Of a stretch of DNA of 64,000 nt, positions 51,401-62,429 are shown piece after piece. The notes below the pieces were generated by a model, which was given only the letters and a program-made list of their open reading frames with translations, had not been told where the DNA came from and ran no database searches. The stretch lies in assembly GCA_038025085.1 (NCBI GenBank), contig CM076154.1, positions 14,916,001 to 14,980,000 on the forward strand, given 5' to 3'. Both the position numbers and the translations under genes were made by a program. Source of the stretch: Tetragonia tetragonoides (taxonomy: Eukaryota; Streptophyta; Magnoliopsida; Caryophyllales; Aizoaceae). How positions within the stretch are numbered: the stretch's first letter is position 1; each line of letters begins with the position of its first letter.

Positions 51401-54400
51401 CAGTAGAGTGTCAACTGTCAAGTAAAGGGAGGGGGGATCATTGCATTTTTTCCTTCCTCTATCATGGGGTCAGCAAAGATAAATCAATTACACGAGCAGA
51501 AGGTAGGAAGGAAGTAAAAACCTGAGTCCGCAGAAGTAGAGCGTCAAGTAAAGCTGAAAATACAGGGAAGAACAGTTTTTCCACATGTTCCCTTCTTTTC
51601 CTATCATCCGCATCAAGGCCAAGTATATAGCTCCCAAGGCTACCCCTGGAATATAGTGAAGGGATCATGTTGCTCATTGATTTCACAGATCAGTCATCTT
51701 AAGAAATTGTGCATGTGCACCTCACTTAACAATTACAATGCACTCTAAAGCCACTGTCAAAGCTGCAAGATAACTACAAACACATCCTATGTACAATCCA
51801 TGGTTCAAAACTTCCACAGAGATTGAAAAAGTGAAGGCTAGTACTATACCAGAACTGCAATGTTGAATCTGCAATATCCCAGTCTTCACTAGGAAATGCC
51901 ACGCATCTGCAACAGTATCACCATGTTAGCAGTTCCAACAAACATAAGCTTCACATTACATATTTTCATTCTTAATTAAATTAATAATAAATCAGAAAGT
52001 CTATGACAGTGTGAGTACCCAAACTAACAACCCCCTACCCCAAGAATACATAAGTGCTCAAACTTCAACAAACCTGGAACGTATACAAATTTGGAACAGA
52101 GAATAAATCTACATGTACCACTTATTCAAGTGGAAAACAGCATAAATAAAAATGAGGGATAATAAACGGAAAGAGACAACGAATAGCACAGACAGCATCC
52201 AAGTTTTTTTACTCAAAGATCTGTTAAGATTTCGTCAAGCTCTTGTACGAGCTTGTGACTTTGTGGGATAAGCTCTACACTAAAACAGACAAGCAGGAGA
52301 ACAAAAATCATGCGTGCACACCATTTAACGTGGAAAACTCCTTTTCACCTCATGGGAGAACCACCAGACCATAATTAGTTATTATACACACTCGAAGCAC
52401 TAACATTGTCAATCTCTTCTAGCTAGGGTTTGAATGTTGTCCTCTCCATGCTTACACACCTTAGCCTTTCTCAGTGCAAGTTATTCGACAGACAAAAGCT
52501 ACAAACCTCACCCAAAATAATCCTCACATATCTTTTTTTTTATTTAGATAAGAGAAACTTTTATTAATCAAATAATGAAAGAATAAAAAGAATGAGGATA
52601 AGGTATCCTCAAACAGCAAAATCAAAGTATCTACAAGTCATGCCAATGGCGTTGAATAACTGTAAGTGGGACTCCCTTGAATGCCCCAGCAGCCTTGGCC
52701 CAAAGGGAGGCCAAATAGACTACTCGATCCCAAACCAAGTCAATGTTCTTCTGCACAGCGGAAATAAATAAAAATTCAAAAAGGGGTGCAACACGAAGAT
52801 TCCCAGGAGGTCACCCATCCTAGTACTACTCTTCCATCCTCACATATCTTCCTCTCAGACTCTACTTCCCACCTGGCTTCGTGATGACGAGACACATGCA
52901 TCTATCTCATAAACATCTCCTCTACTTAAAGGTCTGAAAACAAACCTAGTGCCATTTAGACTATCAAATCCAACACCACGACAAACAGGAAAGCACATAC
53001 GAAAATACAATATTTTTACAGAACTTTTATTTTCCACCCGTTAGTTTTGTGGAGATGTTCCTACAAGAATCTAACAATAACAAGTTAAGACAAGAGTAGA
53101 CCTCAATAGTGCATCTCCCAACACCAATGCTTCAGGACTTCCTTCCGCAATCAAAGATGGTGCCTAGCAAAAATTGAAGGGTTAGTTACAGATAGCTAGA
53201 ATGTCTTGACATAAAAAAATTGTTCGTAATTGATATACAACGGCAGGAAAAATTGGAGATCATCAAGTCCATGTAAAGATTTACGGTGAGGTAACATATT
53301 GGCAACTTACAGCCTGACCAATTTCTGACATCAAGCATGCAAGTCCACTGACTATGTTCTCAGCTCCATTGGCAAGAGCCGGAAGAAGCAGAGCATCCTT
53401 TAAATACTGAACTCTGGATAATAAAACCTGAGGTAGCTCCTAGAAAAACAAAGCAATACATTAGTCAATGAGATCACCAAAAACCGCTCAAAAAAGAAAA
53501 AGGGTCACTATATGATCATCAAGAACATGTTAAAAGTTTCAAGGAATTAATAAACTGCAAATGGGAACTTAAAGAACAAAGTATACTAGAGGATGGCCAG
53601 GAATCCTCCAATAATGACAAAAAAAACAGTCGGGTCAAAAGAGCTTGCAAACCATACTATAAACTGACAAAGACACCTCTTGAAATGATCCTACAGCAGG
53701 ATCATAAAAACCACTCAGTCGAAACCACAACCCTTTCAATTGCAGTAAAACTCCCTCGAAATTTAATCCATAACTTTCCAGTCATAGGCATCTCTGGGGT
53801 GTATTAAAGAATACATGATTAGACGGTGCATGTAATCACAAAACTATGGGTTTGCCAAAAGTTATCTATCAGCTGGAAGCGAACAGGATCCAGAAACATT
53901 ACAAGCTATTCCACAGGAAAGCTCCAAAATCTTCAAAAAGAAAAGTTATAATTTCTCGAATTGTTTTTACGTGCCCTCAAAATTTGTTAGTAATTCATGC
54001 TAAGCATCCATCATATCCCCAAGAACCAACTTGCACAGTTCAGCAATCCATAGTTTTCATCCTATATACCCTACAGTTTGTTTATTCAATCAATGTCTTT
54101 GTAGAATTGCTATTAGGATGGAGCCTAGGCAAATCCATGAAGGAGGAAACTACATGATGTGTGTGAGGAAGCTCTGATATCACTTGACGCGTAACTTAAT
54201 GTGCGAGGAATCTTCTGGGTGAATTGGAGGCTTGGAGCAAAGTGCAGACAAGTCCACCAGTAACAGAGACAAGAATTCTTTTAAGTTTTAGTGCACCGAT
54301 TCTCTTGGTGCACCTATTCCTTTGTGTTGGTAGACTGTTCCTAGTTCACTAGGACAGCTCATACAAATATCGAATATGGTGCACCAATTCCCTCACGTTG

Positions 54401-57400
54401 GTCAACTTTTTCTAGTTTAGATGCTCATGTATCAAGATCCCTTCAGGTTCCATCCTAAAACCAATTGGCAATGGTTAGAGTAGCTCACTAGTTGTCTAGT
54501 TATATGTTAGCCTACTTTCCTCTCTTCAATACAGCGCCGTGCACTAGAGTCAATACTCCTTATAAGTGTTAATACCACCATTCACCATCTCTAGTTAAGA
54601 TGTACTGTCAATGCGAACCCAAAGAAAAACTAAAAAAAACCCAGAACAAATTGCACCTCTCTGCATTCGACATGCGGTGGTATACACCTCAGCCTGGCTG
54701 TGTTAAACATGGTTCAGTCAGTTCACAGTGCAGAACTCTGCACTCAACGAGGCTGTGCCAAACACGATACAATGGCTGCCATGTTTTTACTGAGCACAAC
54801 TATGTTCACAAGCATGGACAATGTGTCTTGCTCAAAATTTTGACATTATCATGCTCAAACATGTTCAGATATGCAAAGAGATCAATAACAGCAACTCCAG
54901 ACCTATACTCCATTATACCCGTTGTCAATATCCATGAGTAATAAGCTATCCATTATTTGTGTATTAATACAACTTTTCTCATCTAAAACTTACAGGTAAT
55001 ACGCTATTCTTACTCTAACATATCCCACAACAGCACCCTGTACCACCTTATTAGGCACAGACATCAATGGTGCATATCCTCTTAGAAAAGCATTATGAGA
55101 AACCGAATGATGCTATACCATTGTCCTAAGATCTCTGTTCCTTGATTTTTTATCCTGGAGTTCCAACAACTAGTGCTTTGGACTTAACCTCCAACAATCT
55201 AAATGGGGAACAATCTGTTGTTGTTCCGACTACTGTTCCGCTTGCTGCTGCTATTGTCACTGTTGCATGTTCCCTAAGTTGTTCAGCAAGGCTGTTCCAA
55301 AAGGTTCTGTACACTGAATGTTGAAGTTTACCTATATTAGCTGCACCTTATCATTCTCTATGATAATCAGTAGATTTAATTAAATGCCTTTACATTTCCT
55401 AGGGCGTTATAAGTAGAGTCTTTTGGTTGATTATACTTAGTAAGTTGGAAACTACTTGTACTAGTTTGAATGCATTTATTACTATGCATGTACTAGCTCC
55501 TATATATATTGGAGTCACATCAATCAATGAATTAAAAAAAGGGAAGCTTTGTCAATGAATTAAACCCCTTTTCGAATTCTTAGTGAATTCTCTCGTCTTA
55601 GTGACTTGATCTCCTTGTCTTACTGACTTGGGCCCTGAAGTGATTCTCCTTTGGCCATGTGACTTAGAATCTGAGCCAGGGAACTATATCCCCGTTCCCG
55701 GTAATGTTACTTGTCATTTCCTTATCGAAAACATGCAAAATTCTACTTTTCTTGGTTATGGCATCCTCCAAAACCCAACACTGAGAGTGACATTACACCT
55801 ATCCTACCTCCTCGAAAAAACCTTGGTCAAGATTTTGTAGGTATTAGTTGTCAGAGTGTCAGACTCATAGGGGAAGATATGTTTTCACCCCTCTTTGATT
55901 CCATTCTCACATGTTACTGGCAATGAATCATACAGCCAACCCCAGGCCATTTCCAATCCTAGTGATGATTCTCGGGTTTGGTTTGACGCTCATTTGGGGT
56001 CTTCTCTTGAAAATTCCTCTCGCATCATCTTGGCCTCCCATTACAATACATCATTTCCTCCTTGTCATTGGCTTTTGGAAGTCTCCCTGAATGTGCGCGC
56101 GTGTGTCTGGACTTTGTTTCTAGGCAGGTTAAGCACTCGTGATATGATGCAGTGGAGGAGACCCGGATGAGCTACGTCTCCGCTCCGCATATGCTTGTGC
56201 TGTGTTACGTTGCTAGTCAGACATGTTTGCACTTGAGCTTGCATAGCAATTTTGCTCAAACATTGTGGAGGAGGCTTCTTAATGTTGGTGGATAGTGTTT
56301 TTGTTGTGCATTGAACATTTGCTGGGTCATTATATTGGGCTGGAGAGGGACGAGCCTAAGCTGTGGCAAGGCGCTTTCCGGAAATCTTCTAGTGGTTGGG
56401 GCTTTTAAGGCAGTGTTCAACATCATCAGGGTGATTTGCAGCAAGATATTTACTTCGAAGACTGCTTGTCCGCAAAGGGTGTAATTATTTATTCCTCTTT
56501 ATTAACACAGTTTTTTTCTATTCAAGGAAAAAAAAATCAGCTCCAGGCCATTTACTTAGATGAAAGAGAAAACTGCAAATTACAGATTCCAATGCATTAA
56601 GGTAGTCCTTTAATATGGTTAAGCTGAAGGGAACAACAAGTAGCATTCAATAACACATGAGTATGCACTGTAAGACCTACATAATTTGGCTTCTACTTTG
56701 TGCACCAGACAGAAAAATGATAAGGAGATTGCCTTTTAAAGCCTAGAGTTTTCAACACCAAAGAACTTACAAAGGAATTTTTCTTTAACTCAGATCCACT
56801 TGAATTCAGAAACATCGACCAGTGTGACTAGGCATAAACACAATTTCAAACCTACCTCATAACGACTCACAAGCTCAACAAGAACTTCAACAGCCAGATC
56901 AAAGGAGGATGAAACCTAGGTAAGAAAATAACTAACAAGCCATCAGTAAAACTTGTACCATGTAAGGGCGGGGGAGATGAGCACCACAATCAAATAGCTG
57001 CTAAAAATAATACAAATCAAAAGCGATGACAGGATAAACCTGCAAGGAATGGAACACAAAATTAAGAAGAGGATGAGATGGCAATGAACCAGCAGGAATC
57101 TCATAGAAACATCCAGCCCGAACCTGAAAGTAGAAAACATACTTTGATTAACAGCAGGAAGAATCAGGATGTATAAAGATTGAAGCTATGTCTACTAAGT
57201 TGCCAACCAGACAGCAGAAGAATGGAACTTGATCACGAAAACACAGCCTAGTAGCAAAGGTAGTAATTGAAATACAGACATTTGAGGATCATCCCAGTCT
57301 TTTGTAAATAAGCAGCAATGGAGTGTTCAACACTAATCTTACCCAGCTGAGTAGGCAACGCAATATTTTCCTAATTCTTTCGTGGAGCTGGATGGTATCT

Positions 57401-60400
57401 TCAAATCTTTTCTCTGATTGCTGCTGTAAGAACTCAAGAACCATTGGAGTATGCGAGAGAAGCTGCATTTCATCAATTCATAAGAGGCAGGACAAACAGC
57501 ATGCTAAAAAGAAGGCATGCTATTCCAGGTTGAGGAACCACCTCTCTTGTATACTGGGATCTCCGTGCTGAGTTTATGCCGCTATCAGTACTCTGATCTT
57601 CAACTACTTCTTCTGGTAAAACTGTCAACATCTCTAAAACAGCAATGTTACCATTATCCTGTGTTTGCAAATTCTGTAGACTGAAGAAAAGTTGTTCAAT
57701 TGGTTGCCTATGCTCTACGGCACGGAGTACAAGTGCAGATAGTGCCAGACAGATCTGAGTCAATAGCTGCAAGGAAATATGGTGGGGGCAGAAAAGATTA
57801 TGATCAAAATAGCCGCAGACAAACATATAGACAAAAAAATATGGATGCTTGAAGCAGATATTTCAAGAATAGAGCAAATAAACAGTCCTTTCCTTGATGT
57901 AAATACAAGTAGGGGAAGAAGACAAGAAAAATGAAGAACCTGTGGAGGCCCTGAACTAAATCTTTTAGCAGCCAACAAAAGAGCATTCAACAAAGCATCC
58001 TTTGCCCCCGACTGCAAGTTGTAACCTTCATTGTGGATCTGCCAAAGGACATTATTATTTAAAATGATGTGATCAGGGAGTGACTTATACGAAATGAAAT
58101 TCAACACAAATTTCAAGGTTCTTCCCCCTTTTCTTTAGTACAATTCCGAGGTTTGGCATTCAGCGTGACTTTCAAAAAAGTAAATATAATTCACTTAGAG
58201 ACTGCCAACCAAAGTACCAGCATTCATTACAGGCCAATGAGCGCCAGGGGGGTCTGGAGGGACATTAACAAAGCCGCCCAAACAAATGAGATATAAGAGA
58301 CATAATTTTCCAAGATAATTTTCATACATCCTGAGAAGTGTGATCCAAGACTTCCAAAGACCATATGTTCCTTATATCCCAAGAACCATGACGTGGCAAC
58401 TCTCCTTATACTCAATCACAATCCAATTTGTTTATATTTTGAGAAAGAAAATTTATATCAAAACTGAAACTGAAAAGGGGAAGCGATTACAAGCTAAGAG
58501 GACATGGAGTCCTCAAAATAAAAATCTAAATTACAAGTTGACGCAGTGACGTTGCACGTCATTAAGGGCACCCCTCTAAAAGCCCCAAAGCCTTGGCCCG
58601 TGAAGAAGCCAAGTAAAACACCTGATCCCAAACAAATCAAGAGGCTTAGACCACATTAAATCCGAGAACTTCGTTCCAACCAAACACACCGAAAGATAGC
58701 AAAGAAAGCACACCGCTACAACTTCCTACTCTCCTTGCCCCACCTAGGCCAGAAGTCCAAACCTTTATAAGGTGAATAATAGTGGAAGGCAAGCACTCCT
58801 CCCCAATACTTAACGAATGTCCCCAAAGACACTGTGTAAAATGGTAATGCAAGAATAAGTGCAAACAAGTCTCACTAGCCTCATTACAGAGCGCACACAC
58901 ATCCGGAATTATAGTTCAACCAGGCCTCCTTCGATGACCATATCATGAGTGCTAACCCAGAGCGAGTAGATCACCTGGTAAGATCTCTGAGGTTTCTCTA
59001 GAGGTCCAGGTTCAAGTCTCCTAAAAGCCACTGGAGGAGGTCCCATTGGATTAGTTGGGCGAACCCCAAACACCCATCCTGTCTAAAAAAACATATCATG
59101 AGTGTACCTTACCAGTGCCATAGTCTACAGAAAACCACACACTTTTAAGGGAGCCTTCGACTTCCAAATGAAATTGGCTAATGGAAAAGGGTAGTTATGT
59201 GAGGGGAGGCTAAGATGATGTAAGAAGGATTACAAGAGAAGACCCCTGAAGGAGCTCCAATCCAAATCTGAGAGCCATTAGTGGAATCAAAAATGAATGG
59301 GCCAATTTATCTCACACATGCAATCTCATTTATTTATCTTCTTTCAGTGAATGTATACATCCTTGGCTTTGTGCCAATGCCAATCATAATAGCATGGTTC
59401 GACGTTTGATAGCGATTTAGTCACTCCTATCGACACACATTGCGGAATAACAGACACCTCGGGTCGCAGATCTATGCATCATGGATCCCATACCTATGGC
59501 GCCAATACATATTTAGGTAATTTGATAATTGAAAAAAGGTGTGGGTGATGAGAAAATTTCAGGAGCCAGGACGAAGGACAGAGCAAATTTGTCAAACTGT
59601 GATGTTAAGGCACCATAAAGGATCTGATGAACTGAAAGGTTGATAATATATCAGATCCTCAGTTTGCCAAAAAAGAATGTCCTTAAATATTCCTGTCCAC
59701 AGCATCTCGAGGCTCAACAAAGATAAAGAGTCCCTTGATAGCTCCCTCCCCGTTTACACCTCAAAAAAAAAGATAAAGAGTCCCAGAGATACAAAGGACA
59801 CTACTAAGAGATTTGATGGAGCCCTGAGTGGCAGCTCAACTGACATTTGTTCCAGAGGTCCCAGGTTCGAGTCTCCTCATGGCCACTGGAAGTGATCATG
59901 GTTGTTAACTTCGGGCCAATGGGATTAGTCGGGCAAAAGCCCAGATACCCTTGTTTTTAGAAAAGAAAATAAAAAGAGAGAGAGAGAGAGACCTTATGAA
60001 AATCTAAAAGAACACTAACTTACATCAGGATCCAAGGAAGAAAAAATAGTTTTACACCATCCACAAAAAATATTGATCAGAGAATATATATTTTTTTTTA
60101 TATAGATGACAAAATAAAAGAGAATGGTCAAAGATTGTGAATGCTAAAGAAACCCAAAGGCTCAACTCAACGCAAACTTCACCATGGAGAGAGAACAGTT
60201 GTCATCCAAATAGCACATACCAAACACATTTCTCGTGATAATGTGAAACTTCTTTCCAGAAAACAGCTTAATAAAGGCAGTAACTACCTCTTCCAAGATT
60301 TAAGCACCTCAAATTTGAAAAGCTTGCTTCAACAATAGCAAAACCAGGTCCCACTGCACAACACAGACACAGAACTGACTTTTTTCACTATCCAAAGCCA

Positions 60401-62429
60401 TTATTCATACATGTCGTCTTAAAATTTTGAATTCAAAAGTGTCTATCTTATTCCTTTTCTAGTATAAAAGAAATTATAGGTTAAGATCCAATATGGGTAT
60501 CCATTTTCCATTTGCTGCTTCAAGCTACAGGAAGTTAGCAACTTGAGTCATTTTTCACTATTGGCAATATGTTAAGGTAGATCACGAAAGGATTCAGAAA
60601 CACAAACATGGAGAAAGTGGACTGTGGTACTCTAACACACCTCACATGGGAGCAACATTTGACAACAGCCTTTACGGCATGTCTATCTCCCTTATTACGG
60701 GGGCTTAGTGATGAAGAGCTAGTTAATGATTGTTTGGTTCACTTTGGGAAGTTGCACTTCACAGGTAATTCTACTCCCCACCTTCAAAACTTCGTAGGAA
60801 GTGCTCAAAATTGTTGGTTGACAACAGGATCTATAACTTAATCCAGCAAGTTCAACTTACCTAAGAAGACTAGGTAAGAAACTTCCCCCATTATGTGGGA
60901 TGTAGAACTTCCCCTTTCAGCAATTTTACGTCAACTAAACAATTCAACAGTTTCCTACTTCCTATACTTTCTCTGAGTTTCCTTGTCAGTCATGTGACCA
61001 CTTAGAAGTTAAAAAGTCATTTATTGATATAATCCTAAAAGGGTAATGGTTGGATATAATGCCAATTCGTTTCCTTAGATATCATGGGTCATATTTTGGA
61101 AGTCAGAACCATTGGTGATTCACATAGACTCACCCGCCTATGTACAGATTTCCATAGAACTGGATCTCAAGCCATATTGTAATCTAATTCATACAACTTA
61201 AACCACTATTCTCACCTTTATATCCACATCACATGGCTACATCACTTGTACTACTGTAAATTTAATGTGTGCTTTTTATCCATTTGAAGGCAAAACAGTT
61301 CTGTCTTCGAAATGTTACCTCTTCAACTGCGTGCATGACAACCGCAACAGACACATTGAAGATTTTCATCATTGTAAAGGTACTGAACAGTAACTTCTTC
61401 ATTTTTAGATAAAGGGTACTGAACAGTAACTTCACCTTGCTTTCATTCTTTTGTTTCTCAGGAGGCGGGGGGAGTAAATGATATGGGTCATTCTAACGCA
61501 AATGCATTTCCGAAGAAGTGCATTTCCTCCCTTGTTTCTTAACCATAAACTTCACTATCAGACAAGTGGAAAACAAAATCACAGGTCTTCCAATTTTCAA
61601 TATCTTAGCTGCAGCAACTTCCAAGGATCAAATCGAGCGTGTGTGCAGACTCTCATGACCAACAACTATAAGATGAATCGAAGGACCAACTATGGCAAAA
61701 CTTAAACGATAGCATCAACAAAAGAACCAGAAAAGGCACCAAATTGACAGCACATGCAACCCAATTACCCCCCAAAAAAGAGGAACACAAAATGTAGGCT
61801 GCAATTCATAACAACAGTGAGTCAACAGTCTCCAAAACACAATTGAAAGCAACAGCACAAGTAGTACTATCAAAAAGACACCAATTTGACCAGCTATGTA
61901 ACAGCCAACCATCAAAAAGAAGAAAACCCACAAAAATTACCCTACAATCCATGATGACTCAAAAACACTTAACTTCCTATAAACCCAATTGACAGCAATA
62001 CCAAAAAAATACAACCATCCAAAAAAGGCACCAAATTGACAACCAAACCAAAAACCACAATTCCCTAAAACAGTGACTCAAAAACACAAATTTCCTTGAA
62101 ACCCAATTGAAGGCAACAGCAAAAGAACCATAAAGCCACCAAACTAACAAACCCATGCATTTCCCAAAATTAAAAAACAAATAATTAGATTAAAATTCAG
62201 GCTAGAAAGTACAAACCTTGCGTTTGAGAATCTGGGCAGCGAAGAATTCAACTTCATAATGGGAAAATTGAGGGTGAGATGAATTGAGGAGAGAAGTAGC
62301 AACTTCCCAAGCAGCATCAGATTGCTGGAACTGAATTAACCATTGATTAGCTGCTACCCTGTTACATGATTGTGAATCATGGTTTAATACATTTATTGCT
62401 TGGGCTACTTGGATTTGCAATTCATCCAT
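36463..62429 (-). CDS. Importin-beta family transport receptor (importin-13/transportin-3-like), 24 exons, 1011 aa
   Basis: A HEAT/ARM-repeat karyopherin expected to carry cargo through nuclear pores under Ran control. It resembles the Arabidopsis At1g12930 product from memory, not the paralogue MOS14. Exons from the 5' end: 62217-62429, 57940-58038, 57542-57766, 57343-57462, 57040-57123, 56856-56915, 53311-53439, 53102-53163, 51850-51906, 51522-51645, 48501-48635, 45869-45949, 45601-45714, 45414-45493, 45076-45211, 43272-43421, 42953-43038, 42426-42613, 42198-42290, 38981-39168, 38782-38893, 37946-38103, 37518-37634, 36463-36687. Phases close to 1011 codons plus TGA. Exon 1 has the importin-beta N-terminal block ([23 protein letters not shown]); exons 2-4 give the exportin-like region; the end reads [27 protein letters not shown]. 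An in-frame upstream ATG at 62489 was not chosen because the family starts near MDELQ. Intron 20 appears to use a GC donor. Confidence 0.94.
37156..37490. repeat. Tandem duplication with G-rich tracts in importin intron 23
   Basis: ACAGCCCCAAGT, CACATGCCTAATTTACAA, TTCTCAACTTTG and CAAGTNACTT occur in the same order from 37157 and again from 37308, a period of about 150 bp. Each copy is followed by a G-rich tract (37268-37295 and 37441-37488). Confidence 0.8.
37441..37488 (+). other. G-quadruplex-capable G-rich tract
   Basis: At least five G-runs of three or more separated by 1-3 bases (GGAGGGAGGGTGG..., then GGTGGGTGGGTGGGG). It lies about 30 bp inside intron 23, on the template strand of the importin gene. 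Confidence 0.7.
39425..39690 (-). mobile_element. 5'-truncated LINE 3' fragment in importin intron 19
   Basis: On the minus strand it encodes the LINE C-terminal phrase [17 protein letters not shown]...[12 protein letters not shown] and ends in an A-rich tail (plus-strand T run at 39456). GCGAAATGT occurs on both sides (39418 and 39691), a possible short target duplication. Confidence 0.7.
41108..41230. mobile_element. MITE of the GAGGCGGCCTCA family (copy 3)
   Basis: ACTCGTATGAGGCGGCCTCA on the left and CCTTGAGGCGGCCACACAAG on the right, inverted to each other. The interior has an inner repeat of CATGACGTCATGCTT. In opposite orientation it matches 30068-30185. Confidence 0.8.
41971..42126 (+). 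mobile_element. tRNA-derived SINE in importin intron 19, with target duplication
   Basis: An A-box-like GGTAGCTCAACTGG and a B-box-like AGTTCAAGCCCC are followed by GGATTAGTC and CGCGGATACC, phrases shared with the SINEs at 50050, 58952 and 59820. Flanks repeat AAAAGGAATGC..[G/A]ACTTATAA (41949-41970 and about 42127-42148) with three mismatches, so the insertion is older than the 13-bp case at 58952. Confidence 0.8.
46480..46493 (+). repeat. Poly-G run in importin intron 11
   Basis: A run of about 14 G bases preceded by a T/C-rich stretch. A tRNA-like B box in reverse (46530-46550) suggests a SINE fragment beside it, weakly. Confidence 0.7.
46640..47575 (+). pseudogene. Unidentified gene fragment split by a LINE insertion
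   Basis: On the plus strand, 46640-46883 reads [20 protein letters not shown] and onward without stops for about 80 codons. It is then interrupted exactly by the LINE insertion at 46884-47479. After removal of one target duplication, the frame resumes with [13 protein letters not shown] before a stop. I do not recognise the protein. It may be a captured or decayed gene fragment, or chance open sequence lying antisense inside an intron. Confidence 0.3.
46884..47479 (-). mobile_element. 5'-truncated LINE, 596 bp, 15-bp TSD, in importin intron 11
   Basis: Perfect duplications AAATGGAGAATCCAT at 46869-46883 and 47480-47494 flank it. On the minus strand it carries the LINE zf-RVT region ([17 protein letters not shown]), then [26 protein letters not shown], and ends in an A-tail (T run at 46884). 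It is a dead-on-arrival copy truncated at its 5' end, as usual for target-primed reverse transcription. Confidence 0.92.
48880..49330 (-). mobile_element. LINE zf-RVT fragment in importin intron 10
   Basis: In one minus-strand frame 48960-49065 reads [19 protein letters not shown], the Cys-X2-Cys...His pattern of the LINE zf-RVT domain, with a stop soon after. Upstream sequence to about 49330 reads like the preceding LINE region. Boundaries are approximate. Confidence 0.6.
49815..50945. repeat. 44-bp minisatellite, about 22-25 units, in importin intron 10
   Basis: The unit is A-GGTTCATTTAAAATAGCC followed by TAATAGTTCATACGCTACAA and ACGTA. Units from about 50289 to 50640 are nearly identical, at 44-bp spacing. 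Units towards both ends diverge progressively and vary in length. A SINE (50050-50222) interrupts the left part. No cas-like genes and no unique spacers are present. Confidence 0.95.
50050..50222 (+). mobile_element. SINE inserted into the 44-bp minisatellite
   Basis: A B-box-like GGGGTTCGAATCCCAACTC, then GGATTAGTCACTGTGGTCGA and GTGGATATCC, and an A-tail of 11 A before the array resumes with TAGCTTAATAGTTCATAA. The array is interrupted mid-unit. Confidence 0.75.
52535..52836 (-). mobile_element. Chimeric retro-insert: 5S rRNA piece fused to a LINE 3' end, 14-bp TSD
   Basis: Perfect 14-bp duplications TCCTCACATATCTT at 52521-52534 and 52837-52850 flank a 302-bp insert. On the minus strand the insert begins with a few bases, then about 50 nt of 5S rRNA (52783-52832). 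It continues with LINE 3' sequence encoding [19 protein letters not shown] and ends in an A-tail (T run from 52533). The shared TSD shows the two parts arrived in one event. It lies in intron 8 of the importin gene. Confidence 0.85.
52783..52832 (-). ncRNA. 5S rRNA 3' fragment (non-functional)
   Basis: Minus-strand sequence AGAGTAGTACTAGGATGGGT, GACCTCCTGGGAA and TCGTGTTGCACCCC matches the 3' part of plant 5S rRNA, with a small deletion (GGGAATCTTCG where 5S has GGGAAGTCCTCG). The 5' part of the gene and any terminator are missing, so it is not a working 5S gene. Confidence 0.88.
58425..59300 (-). mobile_element. 5'-truncated LINE fragment in importin intron 1, split by a SINE
   Basis: On the minus strand 58646-58900 encodes [20 protein letters not shown], the zf-RVT domain, followed further down by LINE 3' phrases near 58570-58640. 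Upstream of the SINE, 59100-59185 reads [15 protein letters not shown], the sequence that normally precedes this zinc finger. The element is thus continuous apart from the SINE at 58952-59091. Confidence 0.8.
58952..59091 (+). mobile_element. SINE, 140 bp, 13-bp TSD, nested in a LINE fragment
   Basis: Perfect duplications CATATCATGAGTG at 58939-58951 and 59092-59104. Internal A-box-like GTAGATCACCTGG, B-box GGTTCAAGTCTCC, GGATTAGTTGGGCG, and a tail of seven A. It is the clearest SINE in the window and defines the family seen at 41971, 50050 and 59820. Confidence 0.92.
59735..59768 (+). mobile_element. 34-bp micro-retroinsertion with 16-bp TSD
   Basis: AAAGATAAAGAGTCCC occurs at 59719-59734 and 59769-59784, perfectly repeated. 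The 34 bp between ends in an A run, as in a heavily truncated retroposed copy. A simple tandem duplication cannot explain the unique A-tailed filler. Confidence 0.65.
59820..59965 (+). mobile_element. SINE in importin intron 1
   Basis: A-box-like GTGGCAGCTCAACTGAC, B-box GGTTCGAGTCTCC, GGCCACTGGAAG, GGGATTAGTCGGGCAAAAGC and CCAGATACCC match the family. Target duplication not resolved. Confidence 0.75.
61700..62165. repeat. Degenerate tandem repeat (about 120-150 bp units) beside importin exon 1
   Basis: Two phrases alternate three to four times: 'CCCAATTGA.AGCAACAGC...AAGGCACCAAATTGACA' at about 61730, 61842, 61984 and 62101, and 'CAGTGACTCAAAAACAC' at about 61816, 61954 and 62072. Open frames here are chance products of the repeat. 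Confidence 0.75.

Noticed and set aside
52783..52832. Possible 5S rRNA gene
   Set aside because: Only the 3' part is present, with a small deletion, inside a retro-insert. No complete gene and no T-run terminator.
60608..60841. 77-codon open frame in importin intron 1
   Set aside because: No recognisable domain, no splice context, and it is on the opposite strand within a long intron.
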